Assembly (NCBI RefSeq): GCF_008329715.1 | Contig: NZ_VTSR01000008.1 | Location: 1-64,000 of the forward strand | Direction of reading: 5' to 3' | Length of the DNA stretch: 64,000 nucleotides | Source: Gimesia chilikensis | GTDB taxonomy: Bacteria > Planctomycetota > Planctomycetia > Planctomycetales > Planctomycetaceae | Shown: positions 44,754-55,500 of the stretch, piece after piece | How positions within the stretch are numbered: the first letter of the stretch is position 1 | Layout: each line of letters begins with the position of its first letter | Position numbers and translations under genes: made by a program | The notes under the pieces: generated by a model | Told to the model about the DNA's origin: nothing | Database searches by the model: none | What the model saw: the letters and a program-made list of their open reading frames with translations, nothing else

Positions 44754-45830
44754 TTACTTGTTCTTCGGAATCCGGGGATCCCGTTTCAGAGGCAGTGAAA
44801 CCTGTTTGCCGGTCCAGGAAGACTGATAGATCGCCAGAATGATTTCGACACTCTTACGACCATCGTTACCGTCTACCAGCGGCTTTTTGCCGGTCTTGAT
44901 CGACTTGATGAAGTCTTTCAACTGTTCCATATGCCCGGCGTAAGAGATCGCCGAAGGATCGCTGGCACCGCCGGTGTTACCGGTCGACTTACCCAGCTCT
45001 TCACGGATCTTCGCATCACGGGCCTGTTCTTTGGAGAACTCCCAGTGCAGTACGTCGTCCTGCTCGATGATCACGGTTCCCTCGGTACCCGAGATTTCCG
45101 TCTTCTTGAGCAGACCGGGATAGACACTGGTGGTCGCCTCGATCACACCCAGGGCACCATTTTTGAAGCGAATGGTAGCCACGCCGGTATCTTCGACTTC
45201 GATCCGCTCGTGAGCCAGGGTGCCGGTCATCCCGTTCACATCGGCCACTTCACCCATGAACCAGAACAACAGGTCGACGTTATGAATCGCCTGATTCATG
45301 TAAGCGCCGCCGCCGTCCAGTTTCCAGGTACCGCGCCATCCGCCGCTGTCGTAGTACTCCTGTGTCCGCCACCATTTGACGTAGGTATCGCCCAAGGTCA
45401 ACTTGCCGAAGCGGCCTTTCTCGATGGCCTTCTTCAGTTCCATGTTGGCAGCACCGAAGCGGGACGGCATGATTGTCGCCAGCTGAACTTTATTTTTCTT
45501 ACAGGCGTCGATGATCGCATCACACCGTTTCAGTGTGATTTCCAGCGGCTTTTCCACAACGACGTGCTTGCCGGCATTTGCGGCAGCGACCGCCGGATCC
45601 ATGTGGGCTCCACTGGGAGTGCAGATGGTGACGACGTCCACTTCCGGATCGGCCAGCATCTCATCCAGCTCATGATAGGCTGTGCAACCATTCGCTTCTG
45701 CAAACTTGTCAGCTGATGCTGGAAACTGATCATAACAGGCGACCAGCTTGGCACCACGAATCTCTTCGAGCGCCTTTGCATGAAAATTCGAAATCATGCC
45801 ACAGCCGACAATTCCAAATCCTGTTGCCAT
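44754..45830 (-). CDS. Gfo/Idh/MocA-family oxidoreductase
   Basis: This 358-residue NAD(P)-dependent oxidoreductase has the Rossmann opening GIVGCGMISNFHAKAL (residues 5-20), the family motif VVEKPLEITLKRCD near 90, and a C-terminal alpha/beta domain with GAYMNQAIHNVDLLFWFMG near 180, which supplies the catalytic-type His. Members oxidise or epimerise sugars, inositols or glycosides. It has no signal peptide, unlike many planctomycete relatives, so it should be cytoplasmic. The substrate is not readable. The terminator at 44694 ends its transcript. Confidence 0.9.
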   Translation of the reverse strand: MATGFGIVGCGMISNFHAKALEEIRGAKLVACYDQFPASADKFAEANGCTAYHELDEMLADPEVDVVTICTPSGAHMDPAVAAANAGKHVVVEKPLEITLKRCDAIIDACKKNKVQLATIMPSRFGAANMELKKAIEKGRFGKLTLGDTYVKWWRTQEYYDSGGWRGTWKLDGGGAYMNQAIHNVDLLFWFMGEVADVNGMTGTLAHERIEVEDTGVATIRFKNGALGVIEATTSVYPGLLKKTEISGTEGTVIIEQDDVLHWEFSKEQARDAKIREELGKSTGNTGGASDPSAISYAGHMEQLKDFIKSIKTGKKPLVDGNDGRKSVEIILAIYQSSWTGKQVSLPLKRDPRIPKNK

Positions 45831-46012
45831 AACTGTTGCTTTCTGTGTTTCTTTTAAAATATGTGAAACTTCACCCGCTATGGTGAAGCACGATTCTACT
45901 GCGCGATCGTTAATACCACGTTTTACGAAGTATTCCTCATGAATGCAATCCGCGCGGAATCATTTCCCCTGATTGCAAATAGAAACGCACAGAGAATCAA
46001 AAGTGCCTTGAC

Positions 46013-47236
46013 TTAATCGACCAGATCCACCTGGCAGAATCGTTTCTTACCCACCCATAACAGCAGACCCGACTCCACGGGAATCGCCTGATCATGTGAT
46101 TCAATCCGGTCCTTCTCGGCCCCCATTTTGGCACCTCCCTGCTGGATCGAACGTCGAGCATCGCTGGTGGAACCACACAGGCCGGTCACCTTCAGCAGGT
46201 TCGCTGCCGCCAGAGTTCCGTCCTCGTTCAGATCGGACTTCGAAATCTGTACTATCGGAATATCGGAAGGCATTCCGCCAGAGCCAATCTCCCGCTGCCA
46301 GCGTTCGGAGGCATCATCTGCTGCAGCCGCGTCGTGGTATTCGGTGATAATGGTTTTCGCCAGTTTGACCTTGGCTTCCTTGGGATGCCCCTCCAGGATC
46401 GTCTTTACTTCATCCAGAGGGAAATCCGTCAGCAGCTCGAAGAACATCTGCATGCTGTCGTCCGAAAGCTGCATGAACTTCTTCATCATCTCATAAGGGG
46501 CTTCGCTGATCCCGATGTAGTTCCCCAGGCTTTTCCCCATTCGACGCACGCCATCGGTGCCCACCAGAATCGGCGACATCACGCTGACCTGCTGTCGGAG
46601 TCCCTGGTCTTTCTGCAGGTCCCGCGCCAGCATGAACGAATACAGCTGCTCCGTTCCTCCCAACTCGACGTCCGCTTTGATCTCGACCGAATCCCAGGCC
46701 TGCATAATCGGATACAGGCACTCGTGCAGGTAAATCGCCGCCTCTTCCTTATAACGCTTCGAAAAGTCGTCGCGCGTCAGCAACTGGGCCACGGTCACTT
46801 TGCTGCACAGTTCCAGGATGTCTGCGAAGTTCATCTTGCTGAACCAGTCCCCGTTCCGGACGACTTCAGCATTGTCCAGGTCGATCACTTTCCCCACCTG
46901 GTTCAAGTAATCGGTGGCATTCGCTTCGACCTGCTCGGCTGTCAGACGGGCCCGGGTTTCATCACGTCCGGAGGGATCGCCCACCAGCGCCGTGTAATTC
47001 CCGATGATGATCACCGCCTGGTGTCCCAACTCCTGAAACTGACGCATTTTCCGCATCGGCACCGTGTGCCCTAAATGGAGGTCAATTCCTGTAGGATCGA
47101 TACCGTATTTAATCCGCAAAGGCGTGCCGGTCTCGCGGCTCCATTTCAGTTTTTCTGCCAGTTCCTGTTCGGGAACGATCTTCTCCACACCACGGCCGAT
47201 AATAGCCAGTTGCTCTTCCACAGGCAAAAATTGCAT
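46013..47236 (-). CDS. tyrS: Tyrosyl-tRNA synthetase
   Basis: This 407-residue class I enzyme charges tRNA-Tyr. The HIGH-type motif is DLHLGHTVPMRKM near 53, the tyrosine-binding region is ALVGDPSGRDETRA near 85, and the KMSKS-type loop reads RRMGKSLGN near 231, a natural variant. A short S4-like RNA-binding domain closes the chain (about 340-405). Length fits the TyrRS group of this size. No T-box or other leader was recognised upstream. It stands alone. Confidence 0.94.
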   Translation of the reverse strand: MQFLPVEEQLAIIGRGVEKIVPEQELAEKLKWSRETGTPLRIKYGIDPTGIDLHLGHTVPMRKMRQFQELGHQAVIIIGNYTALVGDPSGRDETRARLTAEQVEANATDYLNQVGKVIDLDNAEVVRNGDWFSKMNFADILELCSKVTVAQLLTRDDFSKRYKEEAAIYLHECLYPIMQAWDSVEIKADVELGGTEQLYSFMLARDLQKDQGLRQQVSVMSPILVGTDGVRRMGKSLGNYIGISEAPYEMMKKFMQLSDDSMQMFFELLTDFPLDEVKTILEGHPKEAKVKLAKTIITEYHDAAAADDASERWQREIGSGGMPSDIPIVQISKSDLNEDGTLAAANLLKVTGLCGSTSDARRSIQQGGAKMGAEKDRIESHDQAIPVESGLLLWVGKKRFCQVDLVD

Positions 47237-47552
47237 TGTATCTCAGACTTTTCTCACAAATCAGGGAATCAGTTACACGGTCCTGCTCATTGTGTCGACT
47301 CGCCCCGCGAGCGTCAATCAAAGCAGTACGCTGTATGTCTGTTATTTTGGCTGATCCGCCCGGGAGACCGACTCCGACCCCGGGAGCTTGTCTTTTTTAC
47401 AAACCATCCCCGTTTTTCGCTGAACCAAAAAAGTGGCATTGATCGAAGCCGCGATCATCGGTTAAAAATAAGTTCCACGGCAGATGTCCTCCCCGTCTGC
47501 AACTGACTCTTTCCTGAATCCTGCCCGTTCCTCCTGACAAAGTTCGTCTCTG
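47237..47552. other. Divergent intergenic region tyrS / SirB1-like
   Basis: These 316 bases must hold promoters for both divergent genes. I see no gene, repeat or recognised riboswitch. Confidence 0.4.
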
Positions 47553-48398
47553 ATGGACCTTAAGCAAATATTTCAGTTCAAACAGGATCCCGAATTTTCC
47601 CGGCTCCTGCACCATGACAAGCAGATTGATCTCACTAAAGCCGCACTCGAGCTGGCCCGCGATGATCAACCAGACCTCGTCTTTGAACACGTTCTGATCT
47701 GGGTCCGCCAGCGGGCCTGCGAACTTTCGGGCCGCGTCGCCCTCGCGGAAGATGACCGCGCGCTGGTGCAATGCCTTGTCCAGTGCCTGGCCGGTCAGCA
47801 CGGACTGGGGGGAGATACCATCTGCTATCACCAGGCGGAAGGCAGCTACCTGAATCATGTCATCGAAAGCCGACAGGGACTGCCGATTTCGCTCTCCCTG
47901 ATTTATATGGCAGTCGGCAAAGAACTGGGCATCGACATTCACGGTGTCGCCGCCCCCCTGCAGTTTCTGGTTCGCTACGATGCCCAGGATGGGCCTCTGT
48001 TTATCGATCCCTACTCGAAAGGAACGATCTACAGCGAGGAAGAATGTCTGAACCGACTGGGCGAACTCGGAGAATTTCCCCGGAGTGTTTTAAAACGCCT
48101 GTTACAGCCGGCCACACATCGGGAAATCATCATTCGTATGCTGATGAACCTGAAACGCATTCATGAAGAGCGTCAGGATTTCGCACGTGCCTGGAATGTG
48201 CAGCGACGACTGTGCGCCCTGCACCCGCTCTCCAGTACACATAAGAAGGATCTGGCTGCACTCAGTTTCAAAACGCAGAAACTCGGTCTCTCCGTCGAAC
48301 TGCTGGAAAACTGCCTCAAAAGCTGTCCCGAATCCGAACAGGATGACCTCCAGCTCATGCTGCAGAAAGTGCACACCGAACTGGCTCAATGGAATTGA
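47553..48398 (+). CDS. SirB1-like transglutaminase-fold/TPR protein
   Basis: This 281-residue protein matches the SirB1 family. The central domain has YLNHVIESRQGLPISLSLIYMAVGKELGIDIHGVAAP (described here in two parts around residues 97-135), and the C-terminal third contains two TPR-like helical hairpins (FARAWNVQRRLCALHP near 213). The transglutaminase-like fold here lacks an evident catalytic cysteine, as is common in the family. Function is not known with confidence. It ends three bases from the convergent PilZ gene. Confidence 0.8.
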   Translation: MDLKQIFQFKQDPEFSRLLHHDKQIDLTKAALELARDDQPDLVFEHVLIWVRQRACELSGRVALAEDDRALVQCLVQCLAGQHGLGGDTICYHQAEGSYLNHVIESRQGLPISLSLIYMAVGKELGIDIHGVAAPLQFLVRYDAQDGPLFIDPYSKGTIYSEEECLNRLGELGEFPRSVLKRLLQPATHREIIIRMLMNLKRIHEERQDFARAWNVQRRLCALHPLSSTHKKDLAALSFKTQKLGLSVELLENCLKSCPESEQDDLQLMLQKVHTELAQWN

Positions 48399-48401
48399 AG
48401 C

Positions 48402-48932
48402 TCAGCCTGTCTCAGACAGACTCGCATCCATGCCGACCTGGTACAGAAACCGCCCACCACTCTGGAACAGGTGCGCTTTAGAAAATCGACTCCAGGCCAG
48501 GCTGACCACGATAAACTCCCGTTCTGTCTGTTCCAGGTCGAATGTGATCGCGACCTCGCGTGACAGGATCGGCATATCGTGAAAGAAGGAGACGCCTTCG
48601 ATCGAGAGATTCCGGCACTCGACGATAGTCAGTTCCGAACTCAGCGATTTGGTCTTCGGGTCGAAGAAGGCCAGACCGATTTGACGCTCGCAGGGAATCC
48701 GATGCCATCGGCGACTGCTCAAGGAAAACGGTTCCAGGTTCCAGCTGGCGACAATCGAGTCCGCCAGCTTGTTCAATTCGGGAATCCGTCGCAGACAGGG
48801 AAACTTCTGAGTCTCCTGCAGAAACGCCGTTCGCTTGTCCGGGCTGAGTTCATGGATTGCATCCTCGATCTGACGGGATGAGACAGATTCTCTCGCAGGC
48901 ACCTTGATCATATCTCGCATTGATTTACTCAT
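48402..48932 (-). CDS. PilZ-domain protein
   Basis: This 176-residue protein has a helical N-terminal region (about 1-70) and a PilZ-like beta-barrel (about 75-170). The c-di-GMP signature is readable as RRWHRIPCERQ near 76, the arginine motif, and NLSIEGVSF near 111, the N-x-S-x-x-G motif. It may therefore respond to cyclic di-GMP, although the spacing of the arginines is not ideal. Partners are unknown. Confidence 0.7.
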   Translation of the reverse strand: MSKSMRDMIKVPARESVSSRQIEDAIHELSPDKRTAFLQETQKFPCLRRIPELNKLADSIVASWNLEPFSLSSRRWHRIPCERQIGLAFFDPKTKSLSSELTIVECRNLSIEGVSFFHDMPILSREVAITFDLEQTEREFIVVSLAWSRFSKAHLFQSGGRFLYQVGMDASLSETG

Positions 48933-49282
48933 CGCTAAACGTATCAGAAAGGACTCCAGAGCTATACAGCCCGGAATATTTTGATTTGATTTCAGTCATG
49001 TCGGGAGAATTGCATTCGTTGAAACATGCCTGACGGGGTTTCAGGGAGAGAGATACCAGAAATCTAGCCTGCAAAGAATTTCTGGTCAAATTGTTCCAGC
49101 AGAACAACACAGCCCGATAGCCTCTGTTTTCCCTGCAACCGGGTCCAGACCGCATAACCGGACTTGAGTCGCCTGCTTCCATAATCGGCAAAGACGCCAG
49201 TCGCGTATGAGGTTACGACGTGAGTAATCGTTCATCATCCACGAGATGAGGTGGATCACTCATTTTGCATTTTCACTGGAAA
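48933..49282. other. Intergenic region with an 8-bp inverted repeat
   Basis: No gene is seen in these 350 bases. CCAGAAAT (49056-49063) and ATTTCTGG (49078-49085) form a perfect inverted repeat about 125 bases upstream of the PilZ gene. A second, shorter one (ATCCAC/GTGGAT, 49237-49256) lies just past the stop of the TPR-glycosyltransferase gene and may be a weak terminator. Confidence 0.45.
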
Positions 49283-51061
49283 TCAGGGGGCGTCCTGACT
49301 GAACTTCTGCTCCAGAGCCGCTTTCACGTCCTCAACCACGGGCCCCCATTCGCCCAGTTCCGCCTGCCGAAAGAGACGCGCTGTCGGATACCAGGGACTG
49401 TCACTCCGATCCAGCAACCAGCGCCATTCAGGCAGACGCGAGACCAGAATCCAGACCGGTACTCCCAGACCTCCTGCCAGATGGGCACAGGCCGTGTCGG
49501 TCGTAATCATCAGATCCAGATTTTGAATCAAAGCAGCCGCTTCAGTGAAATCACCAACCTCCGCCTGGTATTCCGGCCCCGGTTGCCAGAGTTTACCAGC
49601 CGCTTCACATGCTGCCAGCTGGTCCAAGCCATTGACCTGCTGTACGCTCACAAACTGCACGCCAGCCACATCCAGCAGAGGCGAGAGCTGCTCCAGTGGA
49701 ATCGAGCGGAATTCATCCCGAGGAAACTGCAGATTCCCGCTCCAGTTCAAACCCACCTTTTTACCTTCTAGCGCTGAGAGCACGTCGCCCCAGTGCGCCG
49801 TCCGCTCCGCAGCAGGTTGAAAGAGGGGCACCTCGCCGGGAATTGTCTCCAGGCTGGTTTCCAGAAAGCGAGGCACACTCAACAGGGAGCACTGATAGTC
49901 ACATTCAACAACCGGATCTCCGGGAACCAGCAGTTCATCAATCTCCTCAACGCTCTTTAACAGACCGGCCAGTTCCGGCTGAATGAGTACCAGTACCCGT
50001 CCTGCCCCTCGACGTTTCAATTCGCTGGCAAACCGGATAAACATCAAAGTGTCTCCGAAGCCCTGTTCGCACCACAGGCAGATGGACTTCCCTTCCAGCG
50101 GTTCTCCCTGCCAGGCGGGTCCGGGGTAACTCATGCGCGTTGATATATCGATGTCGGACCGTCGCTCATACCCCTCCCAGCCTGCCTGTAAGTCGCCTGT
50201 CAGCATGCGTGTGGTCGCCAGATTGAATTCCGCAATCGGAAAATGAGGCCGCAGTTGTAATGCTCTCTCGAAGTTCACACAGGATTCATCGAAGCGATGC
50301 GCCAGCCGCAACGCGTTCCCCAGGTTGTTATATCCCTCGGGCTGATCGGGGGCTGCTTCGATGGAACGCTCTGCCGTCTGAATTGCCGCCGGAATATTCC
50401 CCATGCATTCCAGCACGTAACTCAGGCTCACCAGAATCTGGTAATGACCGGGGTGGGTCTCCAGCATCGCCTCATAGAGTTCCACCGCTTCGGGGTATTG
50501 ACGCTGCAGCACCAGCACATAGGCCAGCTTCATGGAAAGATTGAAATCCCCGGTCGCCTGCTGCAACAGTTCCCGATAGATCACTTCCGCTTCCGCGAAG
50601 CGACGCGCCACTTTCAGCACGTCTGCCAGTTTCTCATACGTCTCGGGGCTCCCGCTCTGTTCGTATGATTTCCGGAAGCATTTAACCGCATCAGCCAGTA
50701 GTCCGCGGCTCTCAAACAGGCTCCCCAGGTTAAAATAGGCCCGTTCATAATGGGGATTCAGACGCAGTGCATGTTCAAAAGACTGACCGGCTTCCTGCCA
50801 TTTACCCATCGCATGATAGGCCACACCCAGGTTATTATGGGCGTCCGGGAGTTCCGGATTGAGCTGAATCACCTTCAGGAAGCTCTGAATACTCAGATCC
50901 AGATGCCCCCGCTGTAGTTGCAGTGTTCCCAGGTAATAGCGGGGCTCCCAGTGGCGGGGGTCCTGTTCCAGCAATTGCTGGTAGACAGCTTCTGCCTGAT
51001 CCAGTTGCCCTGCATGGTGATGCGTCAACGCGGTATTGAGTAATTCCTGAACCTCAGACAT
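49283..51061 (-). CDS. TPR protein with glycosyltransferase-9-like C-terminal domain
   Basis: This 592-residue protein starts with about eight tetratricopeptide repeats (residues about 5-300), many with the W-x-x-x-L-G-x-A-Y pattern, such as ELPDAHNNLGVAYHAMGKW. The C-terminal 280 residues resemble a family 9 (heptosyltransferase-like) glycosyltransferase: SICLWCEQGFGDTLMFIRFA near 330 and DLMITTDTACAHLAGGLGVPVWIL near 515, the latter being the sugar-nucleotide-binding region. TPR-GT fusions often glycosylate proteins or surface polymers. It has no signal peptide and is not in an operon. Confidence 0.82.
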   Translation of the reverse strand: MSEVQELLNTALTHHHAGQLDQAEAVYQQLLEQDPRHWEPRYYLGTLQLQRGHLDLSIQSFLKVIQLNPELPDAHNNLGVAYHAMGKWQEAGQSFEHALRLNPHYERAYFNLGSLFESRGLLADAVKCFRKSYEQSGSPETYEKLADVLKVARRFAEAEVIYRELLQQATGDFNLSMKLAYVLVLQRQYPEAVELYEAMLETHPGHYQILVSLSYVLECMGNIPAAIQTAERSIEAAPDQPEGYNNLGNALRLAHRFDESCVNFERALQLRPHFPIAEFNLATTRMLTGDLQAGWEGYERRSDIDISTRMSYPGPAWQGEPLEGKSICLWCEQGFGDTLMFIRFASELKRRGAGRVLVLIQPELAGLLKSVEEIDELLVPGDPVVECDYQCSLLSVPRFLETSLETIPGEVPLFQPAAERTAHWGDVLSALEGKKVGLNWSGNLQFPRDEFRSIPLEQLSPLLDVAGVQFVSVQQVNGLDQLAACEAAGKLWQPGPEYQAEVGDFTEAAALIQNLDLMITTDTACAHLAGGLGVPVWILVSRLPEWRWLLDRSDSPWYPTARLFRQAELGEWGPVVEDVKAALEQKFSQDAP

Positions 51062-51209
51062 CCGAGAACTCCATCCGTGCCTGTGCCATGTGAGCTCCGC
51101 TCCAGGACTTTAGGCTAGTAGCTTTGAATTTCATCTGAAGTCAAAGTAACATGCTGAAAGCAGTACTGCAATAACGGTTCGCTGATCACTGATATAGAAA
51201 GTCGAATGC

Positions 51210-52046
51210 ATGGCCGCCCTCGTTTCCTGCCTGACCAACTCCTATGGTCGCTTTGGTCCCGTCGCCGCGATCGAACACATCCGCGATGCCGGAATCGATC
51301 ACCTCGAACTCAACATCAAAAACCACGGCGTCCCCTCGTTTTTCAAAGAGACGCCGCTGCTCACGGAAGCCTCCACTGCTGAGGATATCGCGCACGTCAA
51401 AGATCTGTTGAAACAACACCATGTGAAACTCTCGAGCTGCAACATCACCACCGGCAATCCCCTCGATCCGGAAGTCGTCACGAAGACGAAACGAAAGCTC
51501 GACCTCGCTCATCAGCTGGGCGTCCGACTCGTCGTAGGCGGCGCGGGAGAAATCGAACAGGAATCGGATCGTGACACCCTCTACAAGCACCTCCGTGAAA
51601 TCGGCGATTATGCAGGCGAACAGGGCATCACCTACTGCTTCGAGACGCACCCCGGCATCTGCGTCAATGCAGCCGGGATGCTCCGCACCATGCAGGACCT
51701 GGATCACCCTAACCTGCGGCTCAACTTCGACACCGGTAACATCAATTACTACAACAAGCACGCGAATGTTCTGGAGTCCCTGCACGAGGTCGTCACCTGG
51801 GTCAAACACGTGCACCTCAAGGATTCCTACTGCAAATTCAAGGACTGGAATTTCGCCGCTCTGGGCGAAGCAGGAGGCGTCGACTTCTTGAAGATCCGCT
51901 ACATCCTCGAAGACCACAACTTCAATGGCCCCTACAGTCTCGAAATCGAAGGCATCGAAGGGGAACCGGAGCTGACGCTGGAAGAACACCACAACCGCGT
52001 CAAGCAGAGCGTAGTCTACCTGCGGGAGTGCGGCTTTTTTGAGTGA
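51210..52046 (+). CDS. Sugar phosphate isomerase/epimerase-like TIM barrel
   Basis: This 278-residue protein belongs to the xylose isomerase-like TIM-barrel (AP endonuclease 2) superfamily. Metal-site residues fit YCFETHPGICV near 146 (Glu, His), RLNFDTGNINYY near 171 (Asp) and KHVHLKDSY near 200 (two His and Asp), with SLEIEGIEGEPE near 247 providing the last Glu. Such enzymes isomerise or epimerise sugars or inosose. It precedes the DinB gene by 11 bases and may be cotranscribed with it. Confidence 0.87.
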   Translation: MAALVSCLTNSYGRFGPVAAIEHIRDAGIDHLELNIKNHGVPSFFKETPLLTEASTAEDIAHVKDLLKQHHVKLSSCNITTGNPLDPEVVTKTKRKLDLAHQLGVRLVVGGAGEIEQESDRDTLYKHLREIGDYAGEQGITYCFETHPGICVNAAGMLRTMQDLDHPNLRLNFDTGNINYYNKHANVLESLHEVVTWVKHVHLKDSYCKFKDWNFAALGEAGGVDFLKIRYILEDHNFNGPYSLEIEGIEGEPELTLEEHHNRVKQSVVYLRECGFFE

Positions 52047-52057
52047 GGGCTTAAGCG

Positions 52058-52558
52058 GTGATTGAATACGTCAGACAGATCCTGTGTGCGCAGTTTGAAG
52101 CTTCACTGGGAATGCTGGATGACTGTATTCAAAACTGCCCACCCGCGCACTGGCAGCAGAAAATCGCCAATATGGAGTTCGGCTACGTCGCCTATCATGC
52201 ACTCTGTTATGTCGACCTCTACCTCTCCCCCAGCTTGAGTGCATTTCAGCTGCGTGAGTTCCACAACGAACAGGATGAAAACCGCTTCAAACCCAAAGAC
52301 GACTATCCGATCACGCCAGAGTTGGTGAGCGACTATCTGCAGACCTGTCTCCAGAAAATGCGGGAGACCATCGCCGCCGAAACGGAAGCCTCGCTCAACC
52401 TGCGGGCCGACTTTGACTGGCTGGAACCATTCACCCGTGGAGAATTACACCTCTACAGTATCCGCCACATCCAGCACCACGCCGGTGCTCTCAGCGCGTA
52501 CCTCAGGCGACTCGATATCAACCTGAAATGGGGACACACAGGCTGGCCCTCTCGCTGA
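52058..52558 (+). CDS. DinB-family putative metalloprotein
   Basis: This 166-residue four-helix-bundle protein carries the three DinB-type histidines: one in GYVAYHALCY near 48 and the pair in RHIQHHAGALSAYL near 142. Members often bind divalent metal and some transfer thiol groups (bacillithiol or mycothiol S-transferases), but most are uncharacterised. It follows the isomerase-like gene closely and converges on the large PVC gene. Confidence 0.82.
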   Translation: MIEYVRQILCAQFEASLGMLDDCIQNCPPAHWQQKIANMEFGYVAYHALCYVDLYLSPSLSAFQLREFHNEQDENRFKPKDDYPITPELVSDYLQTCLQKMRETIAAETEASLNLRADFDWLEPFTRGELHLYSIRHIQHHAGALSAYLRRLDINLKWGHTGWPSR

Positions 52559-52571
52559 GTGACCAGCCTGT
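52538..52571. terminator. Convergent-gene hairpin
   Basis: ACAGGCTGG and CCAGCCTGT form a perfect 9-bp stem that overlaps the DinB stop codon, in the 26-base gap before the end of the PVC gene. No T run follows. Confidence 0.45.
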
Positions 52572-52584
52572 CGTCATGCTTTCG

Positions 52585-55500
52585 TTAATCCCGGGGAGGA
52601 TCCAGACGCAATTCCAGATCCTTAAAGCGGACCTCCATCGGCCCGCCGGAATGAATCTGAAACGCCAGAATGCCGGACTTGGCTCCCTGGGGATCATTCA
52701 GATCCGTGCACAACTTACCGTTAATGTAAGTCCGAATCCGCGGGCCGACAGCAACCACCCGGTATTCGTTCCAGTCCCCTTCGCGGACATGCTGCTCTCC
52801 GGATTCCTTGAATAACAGACCCCGGCCATGTTCTTCATACAGCTTGCCCCACCAGCCGGCACCGATGTCCGCCTGGTACCCTTTAACGTGGCCTCCCGGC
52901 TGCAGACTGCTGCGGAACTGAATCCCACTGTTCCCTGCATTCGGGGTCAGCTTTACCTTGACCTTCAGTTCGAAATCACCGACCAGCATGTCACTCACCA
53001 GGAACTCATTCCGCTTGATCCCCGGCGAACGGCCTACAATCTCGCCGTTCTCTACGAACCAGAGCTGACTGTCCCCCGTCCAGCCGGTCAGATCCTGAGC
53101 GTTAAAGAACTGTTTCAGATTCTCCGGCGTCGCCTTCATCGGTACCTGTCCGGGACTCGCCAGATATTTAACCAGCGAACGTACCTCGATCCGGCTCAGC
53201 TGTTTCCACAGATTATCGGGCATCATCGACTTGTCGCTCAGACTCATCTCGTCGATTTCGTCACGGGGAATAATCACCGTCTCGTTCGCCGTCGCGACCG
53301 TCACCGCGTTCTTATCTTCCTTCTTGATGATCCCGGTAATAATCCGCCCTGATTCCGTGACAATCACGGCCGGCTGATAATCCTTCGCCATCACTGCACT
53401 CGGATCGACTACGTTCGACAGCAGATAATCGAGGTTGGCCCGGTTCGAACCGGTCAGTTCCGGACCAATGCTCGCCCCCGTCCCAAACAACTTATGGCAC
53501 TGTTGGCAAGTCTTCGCAAAAATCGCCCGTCCCAGGTTGATGTCCGGCGTCGGATGCGGACGCTCAATCATATTTTTATAACTGGCGATCAGTTTTTTCT
53601 TATCCGCAGCCGACTCACGGACAACGCCCCACACCTTACCAATTTTGGCATTCAACTCTTTGTCTTTGAGATTCCCCAGCTGACGAATGATTTCCGCAGA
53701 CAGATCTTTGGAAGGGACTTCGCCTGCTTCGACCGCAGTCACCAGCTGCTCAGCAAAGTTCAACCGGCTCGCCAGCGTATTCAACGCGTCGCGTTTTTCA
53801 TTCAGATCGTACTGAGGATACCGCTCCAGGATCGCTGTCGCGATCGCTGCATCCGGGTAACCGGCCAGCCCCCGCAGTGCTTCGCGGCGGATTCCCTTCT
53901 GGTCCAGCAACGGAATCAGAATCGGCACCAGTTGCGGATCGCGGACTCCCAGCAGACTATCCAGGGCTGACTTCCGTCCCGACAGATCGTTCTTCTGGTC
54001 CGCGACGATTTCCCGCAACCGCTGCATCGCCGCCGGGTCACCAAAGGTCACCGCCAGCGACAGCGAACGTGATTTCACCACCGGGTCCTTGCTCGCCATC
54101 AACCGTTTGCCCACACTCTTCCAGGGGGCCGGCATTGGAAACTGGCGTCGTCCCCGCAGTGCGCTGTTAATCGAATCCAGAAAGACTTTCTGCTCATCCG
54201 CAGTCTGCGCTTCTCCCAGCTGTTCCACCAGAAAAGCAACCGCCTCTTCCGTTCCGATATCCGCGATCCGCCGCAATGTGTACGACTCGATCAGCGGAAT
54301 CTTCGCATCTTTCGCCAGGGCATAGGCCTGCTGCATATCATGCGGTGCCAGCGGCTCCAGGGCATACCAATAGAGCAACGGCAGATTATGATCGTGCTGA
54401 TCTTCCGCGTGACTCACCAGACCTTTGAGAATCCCTGCCCGCTGATCCAGTGGCAGCCGGTTGGCCGCTGATCCCAGGTAGAGACGCACCACCGGTGAGG
54501 GATCCTGCTTCGCCAAGGTTTCCATCGTTTTCAATAACTGCGTTGACGGCGCTCCCGCCTCCAGCGCCAGCTGAATCGCCCAGCCCCGCATGAATTCGCT
54601 CGGGTCTTTCAAAGCCTGCATCACCTTCGCTTCCGAAAGCCCGCCCGTCACATGCAGAGCCCACAATCCTCGCAGGCGACGCGTCACGTCGTCATTACCG
54701 AAGGCAATCTCCGCCAGTTGTGCGTGCACTTCCGGGTCGGCTCCCCGCTCCTGCAGAATGCGTCGGGACTGCCGCACGTACCAGTCGTTTTCGTGCAATT
54801 GCAGCTTGACCAGCTCGGTACTCGTCAGTTTTTGCAGATCGACTTTGACCGGCTTCGCATTGTTATAAGCCACGCGAAAAATCCGCCCGTTCGAACGGTC
54901 GTGCTTCTGGAATTCGCGATGATGACACTGGTTCGTGTCGTACCAGTCAATGAAATAGACCTGCCCATCCGGACCGTACCGTAGATACAGAATCTGCGAG
55001 GAACGATCGTTCGCATACAGGAAATCGGGAGCAAAGTCGCCAATATATCCCGACCCTTCGCGGGCCAGCTGATCCTGGTTCAAACGGGCGCCATGAATGT
55101 TGTTCATGAACAACTGGTTGTGATACTTCTTCGGCCAGCTGCCTCCCAGGTAGATCATCGCCCCGGCATGCGCGTGCCCCCCGCCCACCCGGTCGGAAGC
55201 GACCCGGTCCGACTGGTTCCATTGCCCACCGGTCCAGTGCCGGTGTTTGGCAATCGTTTTAATGTCGTCGTAAGTGTAAGGATTGAAATGCTGCCCTGCC
55301 TGTCTGCGATAACGTGCGTTCTGCACGATATGAAACAGGTGCGGAATCACACAGCAGGTCAGAAAGCACTGCCCCTGGTCATTGAAGTCCACACCCCACG
55401 GGTTACTTGTCCCGTGCGCAAAGACTTCGAATTCGTGCCGCGTCGGATGATACCGCCAGATCCCGGCATTGATCGGCTGTCGCTGATCATCGGGCGTGCC

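Noticed and set aside
46530-46560. RMGKS in place of KMSKS in tyrS as a sign of decay
   Set aside because: Such variants of the loop are normal in bacterial TyrRS enzymes, and all other motifs are intact.
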